Positions 21,474 through 32,689 of a stretch of 64,000 nucleotides of DNA are shown one piece after another. How positions within the stretch are numbered: position 1 is the first letter of the stretch; each line of letters opens with the position of its first letter. The translations under genes and the position numbers were made by a program. Source of the stretch: Desmodus rotundus (lineage: Eukaryota; Chordata; Mammalia; Chiroptera; Phyllostomidae); NCBI RefSeq assembly GCF_022682495.2, contig NC_071397.1, positions 10,259,082 through 10,323,081 of the forward strand, written 5' to 3'. The notes beneath the pieces were generated by a model that saw only the letters and a list, made by a program, of their open reading frames with translations, did no database searches and was not told the DNA's origin.

Positions 21474-22890
21474 AATTGCTTCCTAACTAGTCATGGCACC
21501 CGTAGAACGAGGTAGTATTTGAACAGTACCCTGTTAACAGAGGCAACTGCAGAGGGGGCCCCAAATGCACACCTGCCTGGCTGCCCTTAAGGACCACAGG
21601 GCCTAGGGGCTCCGTACTAGCAAGAAGCTCTTGTGTTCGTCCAGCTGAAGTTTATTGCTTTACCAGTCCTCCAGTTGTGGTATACATGATGTTCGTGCTG
21701 AAGCCCAAGTGGCTTACAAAGTTACAGGCTAATTTAAACATGGGGCATCTTCATGGAGCATCAACTTCCTAGATTTTAGGAGAAAAATTGTGATTCGCCT
21801 TGTAAGGAACTTAAGACGTGTTAAAAATATAGTAAGATATGGCTATATCCTGGAGTAGAATGCAAAGCTCACATATATTTGAAACTAAAAGATCAGATGT
21901 CAAAGAAATTTGACCATTGTGTCAGGAGCCCTGGGCCTACTCATGGGCAGAAGGTCGCACTCCCTGACTTAGGATGACAGTTTGAGGAAATTGCTGGAGA
22001 AGCCCTGAGTCAGTCTCTGCCTTGGCACATAGGTCAGAGACAAGGAGAAGGATTAACTTCTGTGAGTTCAGGAATGCTTCTTGAAGGAGACAGCATTTCA
22101 AGAAGGTTCTTGGGGAAGGGGAGGGAAGAGAGGCCCTTGTTGGGAAAAGGTCATGGGCAGGGGCTCTGTAGTACCTGCGGCAGTAACACAAGTCAGACAA
22201 TTCTTTCTTGCCCTTTGTGAACTCAAGAAAGCCCCCAAAGATACCTTCAACACATGAGCTTACCCTGTCCACACCCTTGAGGCTGGCCTGGCCTGCAGGC
22301 AGCCTGCCTGCAGCAGCTGGTGGAAAGTTGCAACACCAAAGCTCTCTCCCTTGCTTTGGCTTTCGCAGCCTGAGGCTGAGTCATTATTGCAGAAGTAGCT
22401 GCTGACCACCCAGGCAGGAGAGCAGCCCCATTACCCCAGCATCCTGCCATTTCCCACTGCATTCTTGCTCTGGTCCCCAGGCCTGAGAAGCCCCTGAGCT
22501 GCAGGGTCAGGAGCAGATTGGGGGAGGGAGAAACTGAGTCTCACCTGTTTCCTCTGCAATGTCTGCCTGGCAGACTGCCCTTTGCCCTTCTCACCCCCTA
22601 TCCCTCCCCAGGGGCTTCTAAGAGTTTGGGTATAGCCTAAAGAGACTCTGGGAGGGGTACTCTTTTCAGCGGCCTGAGTCCTGGGTCCTCTATTCAGTAG
22701 CCTATCTGAGAGGCGGTCACGAGCCCAGAGCCCTCCAGTTTCTCAGCAGGGTGGCTGTTATGTCTCTTTGGCGGCTAGGCCAATAGTGTCTTGGGGCTCC
22801 AAGCATAGGATTGACCCGTGCTTCTGCTCGTCCCAACTCGGGAGGTAGCACAGCGTAGCTGTTGACCAAATTGACTATTGAGATGCACTG
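21474..22890. other. unassigned intergenic sequence
   Basis: No gene or confidently named repeat in 1.4 kb. The part at 21630-21930 is AT-rich and may be an eroded LINE. The part at 22200-22700 is GC-rich. Frames at 21937-22272 (minus) and 22208-22462 lack features. Confidence 0.5.
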
Positions 22891-22894
22891 TTCA

Positions 22895-22975
22895 GTCACC
22901 GTTATGTCCGAAGTGCCTAGACAGTGCCTGGCACAAAGTAAGAGCTCAGTAAGTATTTACTGAATAAACAAAAAG
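22895..22975 (+). mobile_element. L2 or MIR 3' tail
   Basis: 'cagtgcctggcacaaagtaa', 'gagctcagtaagtattta' and 'ctgaataaac' are the shared terminal motif of L2/MIR-type retroposons. Confidence 0.6.
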
Positions 22976-22979
22976 AGCC

Positions 22980-23147
22980 AGACTGGATTTGGATCCCCAT
23001 GGTAGACACTGTGGGATCTCTCTGTGCTTTACTTGTTTCGTTTGGTAAAATGGGGACAGTAACAGAACCTAGTTCATAGGATTAGTATGTATAAAGCCTT
23101 GAGGCAGTGCCTAGCATATGCTAAATACCCAATAAGTGTTTGCTGTC
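22980..23147 (+). mobile_element. MIR SINE
   Basis: 'tggatttggatccccatgg', 'cgtttggtaaaatggggacagtaa', 'cataggattagtatgtataaa' and 'cagtgcctagcatatgctaa' are in order, nearly the whole 3' two thirds. Confidence 0.75.
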
Positions 23148-23784
23148 ACCTTAAGTCTCTAACTTTATTTTTCCAGTCCCACCTCTCCCATGAAAAACTC
23201 TCTTGCTCATTTCTAAGCCTCTGAGGGGGTTACAGCTGATACCAGTGGTGACCAGCTGGACCCATCATCATACACAATTGGGGCCTAGGGCAGTATCCAG
23301 ACCAGCCATCTGTGGGGCCCTCTTCCTTTCCTTTCCCTTAACATGCCTGTGGGTGAAGCGTGGTTGAAACACATGTAGACAGAGGCCTGCTTGGTGTGAA
23401 GGGCAGAGGGGCTCACAGACCATGAGGCTGACAAGGCCCAGGGTTCCCCTCTTTGGATCCGTCCTTTCCCCGCCAGAATGGCCTAAGTCAGAAAGGAGGA
23501 CATGTCCCTTTTTAGTACCCCTCCGCGGTTCTCTGTTTCTTGTAATGAAAGCCTAGGGCCTGCAGGGAGCTGGGTGGCTCCCAGCCTTATGTTCCCCTCT
23601 CCTCTCAGTCTTGTCTGTGGCTGTTAATCTTGGGCACCACAAGCCAGTCACCCCAGATGACCTACCCTCCCCAGCTGGCCCACCATTATCCAGAGAGACG
23701 CTGGCCTGGCTGCCGTACAAATTCGATGGGCTCCGCTGCTGCCTGGAAGCTCCTCCCCTCCCCTGCTGTCCCCAACCTCGACCT
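23148..23784. other. unassigned intergenic sequence
   Basis: No gene or repeat recognised. Mixed composition with a few CpGs near 23523. Confidence 0.5.
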
Positions 23785-23935
23785 CGTTTACTTCTCTTTT
23801 AAGGTTCATCTTAAACATTACCTCCTTTAAGACGTCTTTGCTGACTCCTGCACCCACATGTTCCCTTTCTCTCTAACTGACAAGGGCCTTCACTGTGCTT
23901 CCTTGTTCCAGTGCCACTTTCTCCACTAGGTGGGT
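23785..23935 (+). mobile_element. L2 LINE fragment
   Basis: 'ttcatcttaaacattacctcc', 'aagacgtctttgctgactcc' and 'cttcactgtgcttccttgtt' follow L2 order. Confidence 0.6.
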
Positions 23936-23944
23936 AACTTCTCT

Positions 23945-24035
23945 CTCTTTTTTAATTTAAAGAATATGTTTATTGAATTTAGGGAGAGAGAAGGAGGGAG
24001 AGAGAGAGTGAGAGAAATATCAATGTTCTAACAAA
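23945..24035 (-). mobile_element. VES SINE tail-and-body fragment
   Basis: Minus strand ends in 'gatatttctctcactctc' then a C/T-rich body and 'ataaacatattctttaaatt'. The tRNA-like head is missing: a 5'-truncated copy. Confidence 0.7.
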
Positions 24036-24471
24036 CTCAGTGAAAATGTGTGAAATGAAGAATGAATGTGTGGATGGACTTCCTGGGGAGTGTGCTCACT
24101 GGTACACACCATAGCTGAGGGTTGTTGTACCCCAAGGGGAAGAAGGGTACATCTCCTTGGGCTGGGACTGCTGTGTACACACTCCTGGGAGGATAGGCAG
24201 TGGGGAAGGGGGTTGAGCCTCTCTGGGCTGGGGCTGGCTGTTTGGGAGTTAGAAGACCAGCCTTCTTCTGCCCCCAGCCCAAATTCCTGGCAGCCTCACT
24301 GGGGCCTCTCACTGATAGGCAGGGACTTGGGGTCAGACTAGAATCTGTCTTTCTTCAGGACCCATATTGCTCCCTGTCTTAATCTATGGCATTGGCGGCT
24401 GCTTCAAGCTGTACCCATCGAGAGTCTCCCAAACATGGGCCTCTGCCCTCAGGCATCTCAACTCAGGCAAG
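24036..24471. other. unassigned intergenic sequence
   Basis: Nothing recognised. Overlapping short frames at 24037-24382 on both strands look fortuitous. Confidence 0.5.
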
Positions 24472-24715
24472 AATCAGAAGACAGTGAAGGCCTTGGAAAG
24501 TGATCTTGTCCAGCCCCCTGCCTCCAAGCAGGCCTAGACTGAGAGTGGTCTGCCCTTCCCTTCAAAAATCTCTGGAGAGGGAGACTCCATAAGGTGTTCA
24601 CCCACTTCTCAGCTCTAGACTCTGGCTGTGCTGGGCACCTCCAGCTCATTTGTGTGGCAGCCAGGCCACCTTTTGCTGGTCAGCATATGTGTTCTACTGT
24701 GGCTCTGTGAGACAG
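24472..24715 (-). mobile_element. CR1/L3 LINE fragment
   Basis: 'gtgatcttgtccagccccctgcc', 'ccttcaaaaatctctggagaggg' and 'agactccataaggtgttcaccc' are the reverse complement of the CR1/L3 3' region. One of the oldest repeats in the window. Confidence 0.7.
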
Positions 24716-24723
24716 TTTAAATA

Positions 24724-24962
24724 GTTGGGAACGTATATTCTGGGTTCAGACTGGACTCAGATATTAGATTTAGATCATTTTTTGGCTGCGATGTTGGACA
24801 AACTCCTCAATCTTCTCTGTGCCTCAGTTTCCTTATCTCTGTTAGGGTTTTGGGTGGGGTTGGTAGGGTTGTTGTAAAGATTAAGTGAGCTAATGTGTGG
24901 AAAGCATTTAGAGGAGGACATGGCACTTAGTAAAATGCTCAGTAAATGGAAGCTGTTATTCT
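24724..24962 (+). mobile_element. MIR SINE, near full length
   Basis: 'attctgggttcagactgga', 'gtgcctcagtttccttatctct', 'agggttgttgtaaagattaa', 'gtgagctaatgtgtggaaagc' and 'aaatgctcagtaaatggaagctg' are all in order. Confidence 0.9.
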
Positions 24963-25039
24963 TACATGGCACCTGCCTTTCTGCCCCAGATCAGACCCAT
25001 CTTCTCTGCTTTTCTGTGGCCACACACTTACCTCACCAA

Positions 25040-25290
25040 ACCAATTCAACAGACATTTACTAGGGGTCCTTGGTGTGAGCCATTCTGTGCCAGGCACTGA
25101 GGGACAGATGTGAGTGAGTCGGGGTCCCTGTCCTTGGGATGTAAGGGTGCCTTGGAGACGTGATGTGGTGTGCACGCAAGCACCTACTATGCTGGTGGCG
25201 GTAATGAATGAGTGAGACAGGTTTCTGTCCTCAAGAAACTCGAAGTCCAGATGGGAAACAGACGTGGGAGAAAAGCGAAAGGACTAATGC
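25040..25290 (-). mobile_element. L2 LINE 3' region
   Basis: 'aattcaacagacatttactag', 'cattctgtgccaggcactgag', 'gtccctgtccttgggatg' and 'ctgtcctcaagaaactcg' are the reverse complement of the L2 terminus. The phrase pattern occurs twice, so two abutting copies are possible. Confidence 0.7.
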
Positions 25291-25559
25291 AGAAACTGCT
25301 GCCATCCTTTCTGCTTTCTAGGAACGTGGTCTGTTTCCTCTTGGGGAAGTGGTTCTTTTGTGGGGAAAACACAGCGGTGGGCCCTTTCGTGAGAAAGGCA
25401 TGGCCTGAATGGGTGAAGATGAGGTCAAGAGACAAAGTTTTGCATAATATAAGATGTTGAGGAAACTGGCATTTCTGAGGCAGCTGGGCAGAGAGGGTGC
25501 AGGTAGGGCCCTCGAAAGATTTCTAGGCCTAATTAAATCTCATCTTGATTTTTAAGAAA
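25291..25559. other. unassigned intergenic sequence
   Basis: No gene or nameable repeat seen. Confidence 0.5.
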
Positions 25560-25990
25560 CTGTCACTTTTTTTTGTTACTAGGTAATATATTTGCATATG
25601 TTGAAATTCTAAGTGTATGAACATGTATGCAATTAAAAGTTTCCCTTCACCCTTGCCCCTAGCCAGTAAGGTTACCACCAGTTTCTTATGTGGCTTCCCA
25701 GAGATATTCTATGTGTATACAGCAAATATATGTAAACATTTTCCCCTTCCCCCAGCTCCCTTTTTCTTTCACAAATATGCCATTCACAGTATCCTGCACC
25801 TAGGTTTGTATTTATTTAGTGATCATTCCATGAGCAGCAAAAGATTTCGCATGATTTTTTTTACAGCTGCACAGGCTTTCACTCTGAGTACCAAGGTTTA
25901 TTTATTTACCCAGCCTCCCATTGTTTCACCTTGATGTCGAAGTTGCTTCCTGCTCTGTGCTATGGTTTCCTGATATACACTCGAATCTCC
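25560..25990 (-). mobile_element. old L1 3' region
   Basis: AT-rich, with 'gcatatgttgaaattctaag', 'acatgtatgcaattaaaag', 'aaggtttatttatttacccag' and 'cctcccattgtttcacc', resembling the antisense L1M 3' end. Confidence 0.6.
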
Positions 25991-26349
25991 AGGAGAGTCT
26001 GCCCCACAGATGTGGGCCTGGCGAAGCTTGGGAGCAGACCACCACATGGCAGAGGTCTTCATGAGGAAAGACTTGGGGCAGTCCCCCTGTCCCCGCCCTC
26101 GGAAATGCTGGGAAGGACTCTGTACCGTCCACGTCATGTGCGTGGGGCTCAAGCCTTCCCAATGGATGTTGTAAGAAAGAGCAAGTCAAGGAGACCCAAG
26201 GTCAAGAAGCCATCCAGACGTGAAATGCCTGTGTTGCTCAAGTAGTGGCGACATAATAAGAAATGCAGCCCTTTGGGCACCGTCCTGTGCACCAAAAGAA
26301 AAGGAAAAAAAAGAAAAAGGAAGGGGGAATAAAGAAGGAAAACAAGCTC
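25991..26349. other. unassigned; basic-residue frame, no gene call
   Basis: A plus frame at 25931-26245 ends in a Lys/Arg-rich stretch (RKSKSRRPKVKKPSRREM). Because the stretch is only about 20 residues and the frame crosses an L1 end, I treat it as chance. An A-rich AAAG tract follows at 26287-26345. Confidence 0.45.
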
Positions 26350-26545
26350 AGCCCTGGCTGGGTAACAGTTGGTTGGAGCATCGTCCTGATACACCAAGGT
26401 TGTGGGCTAAGTCCGTGGTGAGGGCTTGTAAAGAATCAACCAATGAATGCATAAATGAATGGAACAGCAAATCAATGTTTCTCTGCCTCTGTCTCTCCTT
26501 CCCTCTCTCTCTCTCAAATCAATAAATTAAAAAAGAAAAAAAGAA
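26350..26545 (+). mobile_element. VES-type SINE
   Basis: 'agccctggctgggtaacagttgg', 'agcatcgtcctgatacacca', 'agaatcaaccaatgaatgca', 'ggaacagcaaatcaatgttt', a C/T-rich body and 'aatcaataaattaaaaaag'. Belongs to the same subfamily as 5524 and 20834. Confidence 0.92.
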
Positions 26546-26577
26546 ACACAGCCAAATATGATAGTACAGGGGGAATC

Positions 26578-26640
26578 CCAAGGTCATAGAATGCCAGCGG
26601 AGAAAGTGACCTCAGAGGCCACTGGGCACTCTTCTCTCAT
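26578..26640 (-). mobile_element. CR1/L3 3' terminal fragment
   Basis: 'aaggtcatagaatgccagcgg' and 'gtgacctcagaggccac' resemble the reverse complement of the CR1/L3 end. Confidence 0.45.
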
Positions 26641-26644
26641 CGTC

Positions 26645-26905
26645 ACGATGCTACAGATAGTTAACACTGATTGAGCCCTTACTCGGTGGCCGGCAGCATT
26701 CCAAGTGCTTTGTGGCAGTTAGCCTCTTTAATCCTCACACAACCTTTGAGGTGGATACTATCACTAACCTCATGTGAGATAAAGAAAGACACAAAGAGGA
26801 CATACACCAATCCCAAGTTCACAAAGCTCGTAAGTGGCATCTGGGACCCAAAACCCAGGAGTCTGGCCTGGAGACCATGCTCTGAAGCTTCACATGTTCT
26901 ACCAC
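26645..26905 (-). mobile_element. MIR SINE, near full length
   Basis: 'gattgagcccttactcggtg', 'agtgctttgtggcagttagc', 'tttaatcctcacacaacctt', 'gaggtggatactatcac' and 'ttcacaaagctcgtaagtgg' are the full reverse MIR order. Confidence 0.9.
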
Positions 26906-27769
26906 ACAAGTGAGATAGAGACAGGGCCCAGAGGGGAGCTTGGTGGCAGAGCCACAGGGGTTAGAACCCCTTTAAGGACCTTCCCTCCAACAACACAGTA
27001 CCTCAGTTTGCCTTGATGGGTTTAGAGAAGGGTGGGCAGTATAGGGAGAGGACCCAGTAGGGGTGGGTGTGGCTTGTGGGGGATGAAGAAAAAGACTGTG
27101 ATTAGTTCAAGGTGGTGGTCCTGGGACAGCCTGGTGCCTGGGGACATGCTGAACACCTGACATTGCTGGTGGGTCTGGGGTGTGTCTGGAAGACCATAAG
27201 TGCTTTCAGGGGTCCCCTTGTGGAGGTTTCATGGAAGTGCTTTGGGGAAGTGATGGTTTCAGAACTCTTTCTGACTTCTAGGTTTGGGCACTTTCAACAA
27301 CCGTCCCAGTTAGGCTGTGGAGCTCCCCACCTTGCTGGTCCCCACTATCCCAGTCACAGCCCAAGCATCTGTCTGCTGCAGTTCTGAGCCCGCCTGGGAG
27401 TCTATCTCAGATTGAGAGATCAACCTCACCAGTTGAAGATGGCGAGATGGGGCAGAGCATCCATCCCATCTCTGCTCCTGCTTGTCCTTCCTGACCCCGC
27501 CATGCTTTGTGTGCCGTGCCTCCCTGTAGCTGTGCTCATGCGGACTCATCTAGGCCCTGAGAGCAACTCCAGGGCGTGTGAGCCTCCCAGCCCCTGACAC
27601 AGTGCCTGGCACTTAGTAGGCACTCAATAAAGCACATGGAACCGATGAGCCACTCCACCAGCCTGCCATTCTGTCTTGGAGGGATGCTGTATCCTCCACT
27701 GTTCTTTGGCCCTCACCCAAGTCCCTCCTTCCTGATTCCCAAAGGAATTTGGGGTCGTATCCAGCCTGT
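26906..27769. other. unassigned intergenic sequence, retroposon tail at 27598
   Basis: Mostly featureless. At 27598-27640 is the L2/MIR tail motif 'cagtgcctggcacttagtagg..caataaa'. No gene is supported. Confidence 0.5.
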
Positions 27770-27965
27770 TTTTTAAAAAACCGCTTTATTGAGCTATAAT
27801 TCACACATCGTACAGCTCACCCACTTAAAGAGACAGTTCCACGGTTTTAGCCTACTCTCAGAGTTGTGCAACTTTCATCACCACGATCAATTCTAGAGCA
27901 TTTTCATCATCAGCCTGCTCATCTTTTGGCAGCTCCTGCCCTCCCCAGCTTTCTAACACCCACAG
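27770..27965 (-). mobile_element. old L1 3' fragment
   Basis: 'accgctttattgagctataattcacacatc', 'ttttagcctactctcagagttgtgcaac' and 'catcaccacgatcaa' are diagnostic of the antisense L1M 3' end. Confidence 0.85.
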
Positions 27966-28139
27966 GTCTTCCTCAACTTAAAAAAAAAAGCCTCCCTTGA
28001 CCCTGCTCTGCACTCTGGCCATTGTGCAATGTGTTTCCCTCTCTCCATGACTAAATCTCCTGAATGAGCGGTTCACACCCACTGTCTTCATTTTCTCAGA
28101 TTCAATAAATGTGGTTTTTTTTTTTTAAAAAAAAAAGCA

Positions 28140-28335
28140 TCCACAAGGCACTGTGCCAGAGGTTTTCATATATATCATCTTATTTAATTCTCACAAATAC
28201 TGTGTGAACTGGGAGTTATTATCTCTATTTTAGAGGCAAGAAACTCAAGGCAGAAAGAAAGCAACTTGCCCAAGGGGCTTGGTTGGGATTTGAACCCAGA
28301 TCTGCATGACTTCAGAGCTGATACTTCTTCTCTGC
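28140..28335 (-). mobile_element. MIR SINE
   Basis: 'tcttatttaattctcacaaa', 'tattatctctattttagaggc', 'agcaacttgcccaagggg' and 'gggatttgaacccagatctg' are in reverse MIR order. Confidence 0.88.
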
Positions 28336-28434
28336 TGCTGCTGTCTCTGCAGTAAGTCCAGCTGCACAATTGACCTGTTGGCCTTCTCACTCATCACTTG
28401 GGCTGGGTGCTCCTTGAATCTCATCATCCTACAA

Positions 28435-28700
28435 ATAACCTTTCTGTTCCAATCAGAATGATGCCCCTTACGCAGGCCGATTCTCTTCTCTAAGCCTTTG
28501 TTCAAGCTGCTCCTTCCACCTGACATCATTTTCCTTCCTTCTTTTTACCTTAAATATCCAAACTGCAACCCCGCCTTTTTTTTTTGCTCAGATCTACTTT
28601 GTGCCTGAGAACTCCCTGTATCTTTGATTGAGCCTATCTGCTCTTGAAGGCTGTGTCTTGTTGGCTTGTTCTCTTCCTTACCAAACAGCTCAACCTTGTT
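28435..28700 (+). mobile_element. L2 LINE 3' region
   Basis: 'ttcaagctgctccttccacc', 'atcattttccttccttct', 'ctacttttgtgcctgag'-like text and 'gctcttgaaggctgtgtct' follow L2 order. Confidence 0.55.
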
Positions 28701-28852
28701 ATTGAAATTGGTGTGGGTGCAGTTTTAAATTTCCTGGGACCCTGGAACCACACTGGTACCCTACAACCTGCACCTTGCTGTGTTATGAATGGGGCAGGTT
28801 CTCAGTAAGTGTTCTGGGAGAAAGGAAAGAGAAAAAGGAAGGGAGGGAGAAC

Positions 28853-28879
28853 AGGAAGGAAGGAAGGAAGGAAGGAAGA
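28853..28879. repeat. (GGAA)n microsatellite
   Basis: Uninterrupted AAGG/GGAA repeat of about 26 bp inside a longer purine tract (28820-28895). Runs of GGAA can bind ETS factors. Confidence 0.85.
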
Positions 28880-29089
28880 GTTTGGGGGGGGGGTGAAATG
28901 GTGGTAGGGATAGTGTGGGTCCTAGGAGATGTGGCTATGAGGTGCTTTCAATCCGGATACCTATTTTAAGGTCAGAGTAAAGCTGGGTCTCTTCAAGGGG
29001 ACTCACCTAGTTTATGCACGAAATGATTATTGTTTGCATAACCTCTCAGCCCACCCCCTGTTGAAGATGGGGGAGGGGGTGCTTGTGTC

Positions 29090-29210
29090 GTTTTCTAGAT
29101 AAAAGAGTCTATAGAGCAGGGACCATGTCAGGCCCCGATCACTTTCCTGGACTCAGCATGAGGCCTGACACGTGGCAGCTCTCTAAAAATGATTAGGAAA
29201 AGAATGGACT
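29090..29210 (+). mobile_element. L2 3' end fragment
   Basis: 'agcagggaccatgtcaggcc' and 'gaggcctgacacgtggcagctc' match the end of L2 in sense. Confidence 0.5.
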
Positions 29211-29271
29211 TACCTGTGGCCCACCTGAGTCCCCCAACATATGCTGTCCCCAAGGCATTTTAAGGATATAT

Positions 29272-30265
29272 ACCATCTCAGTCACTTCATTTATTCAAGA
29301 AATACTAAGCACCTACTATGTGCTAAGCATAGTTGTAGGTACTTGAGCTATAACAGTGAACAGAACTGATAGATTTAGCTGCATACATGGAGCTGGCATT
29401 CTAGTGGGGGAGGGAGACAATAAAGCAGAATGCATAAAAAATAAGTAAATTATAGGGTGTATTAGAAACCGGTAAGGGCTTTGGAAATTGAGTTGAGTAA
29501 GAAAAGGGGGGAAGACTGGGAATGTCAAGGGAAGGATGGTTATAGAAAAATATAGTTTGGTCAGAATAGGCCTAGTTGAGAGGTGAAAATTAGGATCATA
29601 ACCTGAAGGAGGTGAGGGAGTGAGCCATGAGGGCAGAGCATTCAAGGCAGAGAAAACAGCTGGAGAAAAGGCCCTGAATGAGGAATGTGTCTTGAGTGTC
29701 TGAGACCAGTAGGGCTGGAGCAAACGGAACGGGGGAGAGTGGTGGGAGGGGAGAGGAGGGGCTGAGGTCAGATGGTATGGATCCTGGAGGCCATTGTGAG
29801 GGCCTGGCTTTTACTCCGAGTGGGAACTAACACTGGAGGGGGTTGAGCAGAGGACGGATGAGGTTGGCTTAAAAAGTGTCAATTCTAACTCTGGTTATTG
29901 TGTGGAGAGTAGACTGTAGGTTCCAAAAGCAGAAGGAAGGAGACCTGTAAGAGGCCACTGAAGTAATTCAGGAGAGGGAGGATGCAGGTTGGTGCAGGCA
30001 GTGGTAGTGATTGGGAGTGGTGGGTTCTGACTGTATTTGAAGGCAGAGCCAACAAGACTTCCTGATGATCGACGGTGAGATGTAGGGTAGAGATGCCAAT
30101 GGGGGCTCCAAGATGTTTGGCCCGAGCCATTGGAAGGATGGAGTTGCTCTTAGCAGTGACGAGGAAGCTGTGAGTGAGGTACATGCAGAGGGAAATATCA
30201 GAGGTTCAGTTTTGGACATGCTGAGTTTGAGACATCTAGTGGGTGCCCAGGTGGCATTTACCCAT
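29272..30265 (-). mobile_element. L2 LINE, about 1 kb, longest L2 in window
   Basis: Starts at the L2 terminus in antisense ('tttattcaagaaatactaag', 'cacctactatgtgctaagca', 'ctagtgggggagggagac'). It continues through 'gagggagtgagccatgagg', 'gcattcaaggcagagaaaac', 'ggccctgaatgagg' and 'gagagtggtgggagggga', then to 'ggttcagttttggacatgctgag'. That is the ORF2 end and 3' UTR. All frames are broken. Confidence 0.78.
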
Positions 30266-30367
30266 GGGTCATTGACTCTACAGGTTGGTAATCCTTTGAC
30301 TTGACCCTGCTCTCTCACACCTGTGCAGGGCTGCTGCCAGGAACAGGGGGTGCTGATCCCTTAGACT

Positions 30368-30545
30368 GCGACTGTGCAGTGCATGGGGTGGCCCTGTTTC
30401 TGAGGCTCAGCTTCCTCATTTGCAAGATTGGTATAATAATACTCATTTGGGGAGGTGCTGTGGGGGATCAAATGAGCCAGTAGACATAAAGCACTTAGCA
30501 CAGTGTCTGGCACAAAAGAAGTACTTGAAAAGTAGTAAAAAAAAA
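30368..30545 (+). mobile_element. MIR SINE
   Basis: 'gaggctcagcttcctcatttg', 'caagattggtataataatact', 'atcaaatgagccagtagac' and 'cacagtgtctggcacaaaag' are in order. Confidence 0.88.
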
Positions 30546-31064
30546 TAACAAGGAACCGACCTGGACTGGCTCCTGGGGGCCAGGCATCAAGTGGGTTATG
30601 GGTGTAGGGACCAGTGAGTGGGGGGAGGGAAAGGCTAAGAATGGAGCTGGAGCCCGGAGGATGCAATTTCATTGTTCCAGGAGGACTGGAGCTTGTTGGG
30701 CAACAGGAAGAGGAAAGACCTGTGGAAGGGTGTAGGGGCCATCCAACCATAGGTGACGGAACAGCTACCGGGCTTGGGACTGAGCTGCTGTCCTCGGAGT
30801 GTCTCAGCCAGGAAGATGGGGGCCAGCTGTCTGGTTGCCTGGGGACACTGTCCCTTTGCAGTAGTACCCGTAGGAGATACTACCCAGTCTTTGGCTTTTT
30901 AAGGGCTGTGTCTTCTAAGTGGAGAATCCAGGATTTCCTTGGTGTTTCTTTCAGGCCCTGCACATGGCTTGGTGTGCAGCAGGTCTTTAATAAATGTTAA
31001 CCCTTCCCTCCACGTCTATAGAACGGTGGCTAAGAAACCTCATTTTCTAGAATTAACAGGAAGG
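30546..31064. other. unassigned; retroposon tail near 30960
   Basis: A frame at 30614-31000 has no features. A tail motif ('gcaggtctttaataaatgtta') lies at about 30979-31000. Confidence 0.5.
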
Positions 31065-31200
31065 TGACATTCGATAGCATAGAAGAAGCCACCTTCACAG
31101 CACGTAACATTTAACCCCCAGGGTAACTGAGTCTCAGAGATGTCCAGTGATCTCCCCTAGGCCACAGGCATAAGGGGTGAAGGGGGATTCGGGCAGTCTT
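31065..31200 (-). mobile_element. MIR fragment
   Basis: 'agggtaactgagtctcagagatg' and 'cagtgatctcccctaggcca' follow reverse MIR order. Confidence 0.6.
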
Positions 31201-31479
31201 CCTCAGCAGACCGTCTTCAGCAAGTTTAGAGAGTGAGGAGGGCAGAGCTGGGCAGAGAGAAGGGAGAGTCAGGTTCCATCTGGGTAGGGCATGGCTTTCA
31301 GAGCAGGTCCCGGTGTGGGGTGGGTGTGCTGAGCACAGGCACTGGAGTGTGAGACCCCCGAAAGTGGGGCAGGGAGAGGAGCGAGGGGAAGGAGCCTGTG
31401 CAGCTTCCTGCAGCTCTTCGAGAGGAGGGAGTGAACGTTTTGGGGCGTGGACCAGACCATAAGGTCCTCCTGCTGGGGA
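31201..31479. other. unassigned GC-rich sequence
   Basis: No repeat or gene recognised. Minus frames at 31111-31594 overlap flanking MIR pieces and are not credible. Confidence 0.5.
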
Positions 31480-31640
31480 GTGCCATCCTCCCATTGTGTA
31501 GATGAGGCTGCTCAGCCCCAGAGAGGGTAAGACCTTGCTCCAGGTCACATAGTCCAACAGTGATGGAGCCAGGATTGTGACCAGCTCTGCTCAACTATAA
31601 AGGCTGCCCTGTCTCCACTACACCACTGGTCATTGTGACC
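31480..31640 (-). mobile_element. MIR SINE
   Basis: 'ccattgtgtagatgaggctgc', 'agagagggtaagaccttgct', 'ccaggtcacatagtcc' and 'atggagccaggattgtga' are in reverse order. Confidence 0.8.
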
Positions 31641-32689
31641 CCCAGGCGACAGGGAGATTGACAGTGCTAGATGACCTTTTGATGATGTCTTCTAACAGAA
31701 ACAGTCTCTCAATCTCTGCTCCTTGGTCTCCTTCCACACTCACCCCAGCCTCCTCTCTTTCTCTTCTCTATTCACTACTCAACCCCTAGTAACCCCGCGG
31801 GCTCTCTGCAGGGCCAGAGGAGGAGGAGACGGCTCCTCTGGGTAACTCACATTAACTCTGCAGCTTGCTCAGTTCCCTCCCACTCCACCAACAGGGTGGT
31901 GAGGACCCCTCCCCCCCATCCTCTGCAAGCACAGCTGAGGGGTACTTCCCAGAATTAGCCACCCGAGAACAGCTGGAGCAGAGAGGGGGAGGTGGGAGAG
32001 GGGATGGAGGCTAACAGCTTCCAGATGTGCCAGGGCACGAGAGAGCCTCCGCTCCAGTGGACTCCTGCCACAATTGGGAGGCTGGGATGGGCTGGCCCCC
32101 ACGTCCAAGACTTCAGAATTGCCAAGGCAGCTGGGCAGATCCTTGCTCAAAAACTGCATGCAAATGCATGTGTGCAGGGTGAGGGGTCTCCGTGCTGCAC
32201 CTGCAGGGGCTCCTGGGAAAACCCCTGCGGCCCAGCTGCTCTCTCTGGCCTTTTGTTGAAACATCCAACTATCACTTTATTTATATTTCTATGCCTAAGT
32301 CACATGGAAGAGACAATCAAGCAGTTCTGCCCCATTTCAGGAAAAGTTTTGAATCAACACCAGTCATGTATGACAAGTAAGTAGGAATGGTGACATCCCT
32401 GGATCAAGACTGACAGGAAAACAAGCTCTCATGCTTGTTGTTCTTCTCCAGGAAGGCTGTGGCACAACGGTCAGCACCAGCCACGCGAGCACCAAAGCTC
32501 TCGTGCCGGCCACACGTTCATATCTCTTCTCCGAAGCTAGCGAATCATGTAAAATAAGTGGGTTTGAAAAAAAGTCTTAAAATGAAACCCAAATAAGTTA
32601 AAGAACCATGTTCTGAACGTATTTTCCTTCTAAAATTAACATAAAACACACTTTTCTCCTAAGAGCATTACCAGTACTGCTCTCTACCT
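31641..32689. other. unassigned intergenic sequence
   Basis: No gene seen. A short CpG-containing patch lies at 32485-32535 ('cacgcgagcaccaaagctct'), followed by AT-rich DNA. A purine-rich G tract lies near 31982-32010. Confidence 0.5.

Noticed and set aside
26110..26245. Lys/Arg-rich peptide suggesting a ribosomal-protein retrocopy
   Set aside because: No match to a ribosomal protein that I can recognise, no flanking duplication or poly(A) signal tied to it, and the frame begins in L1.
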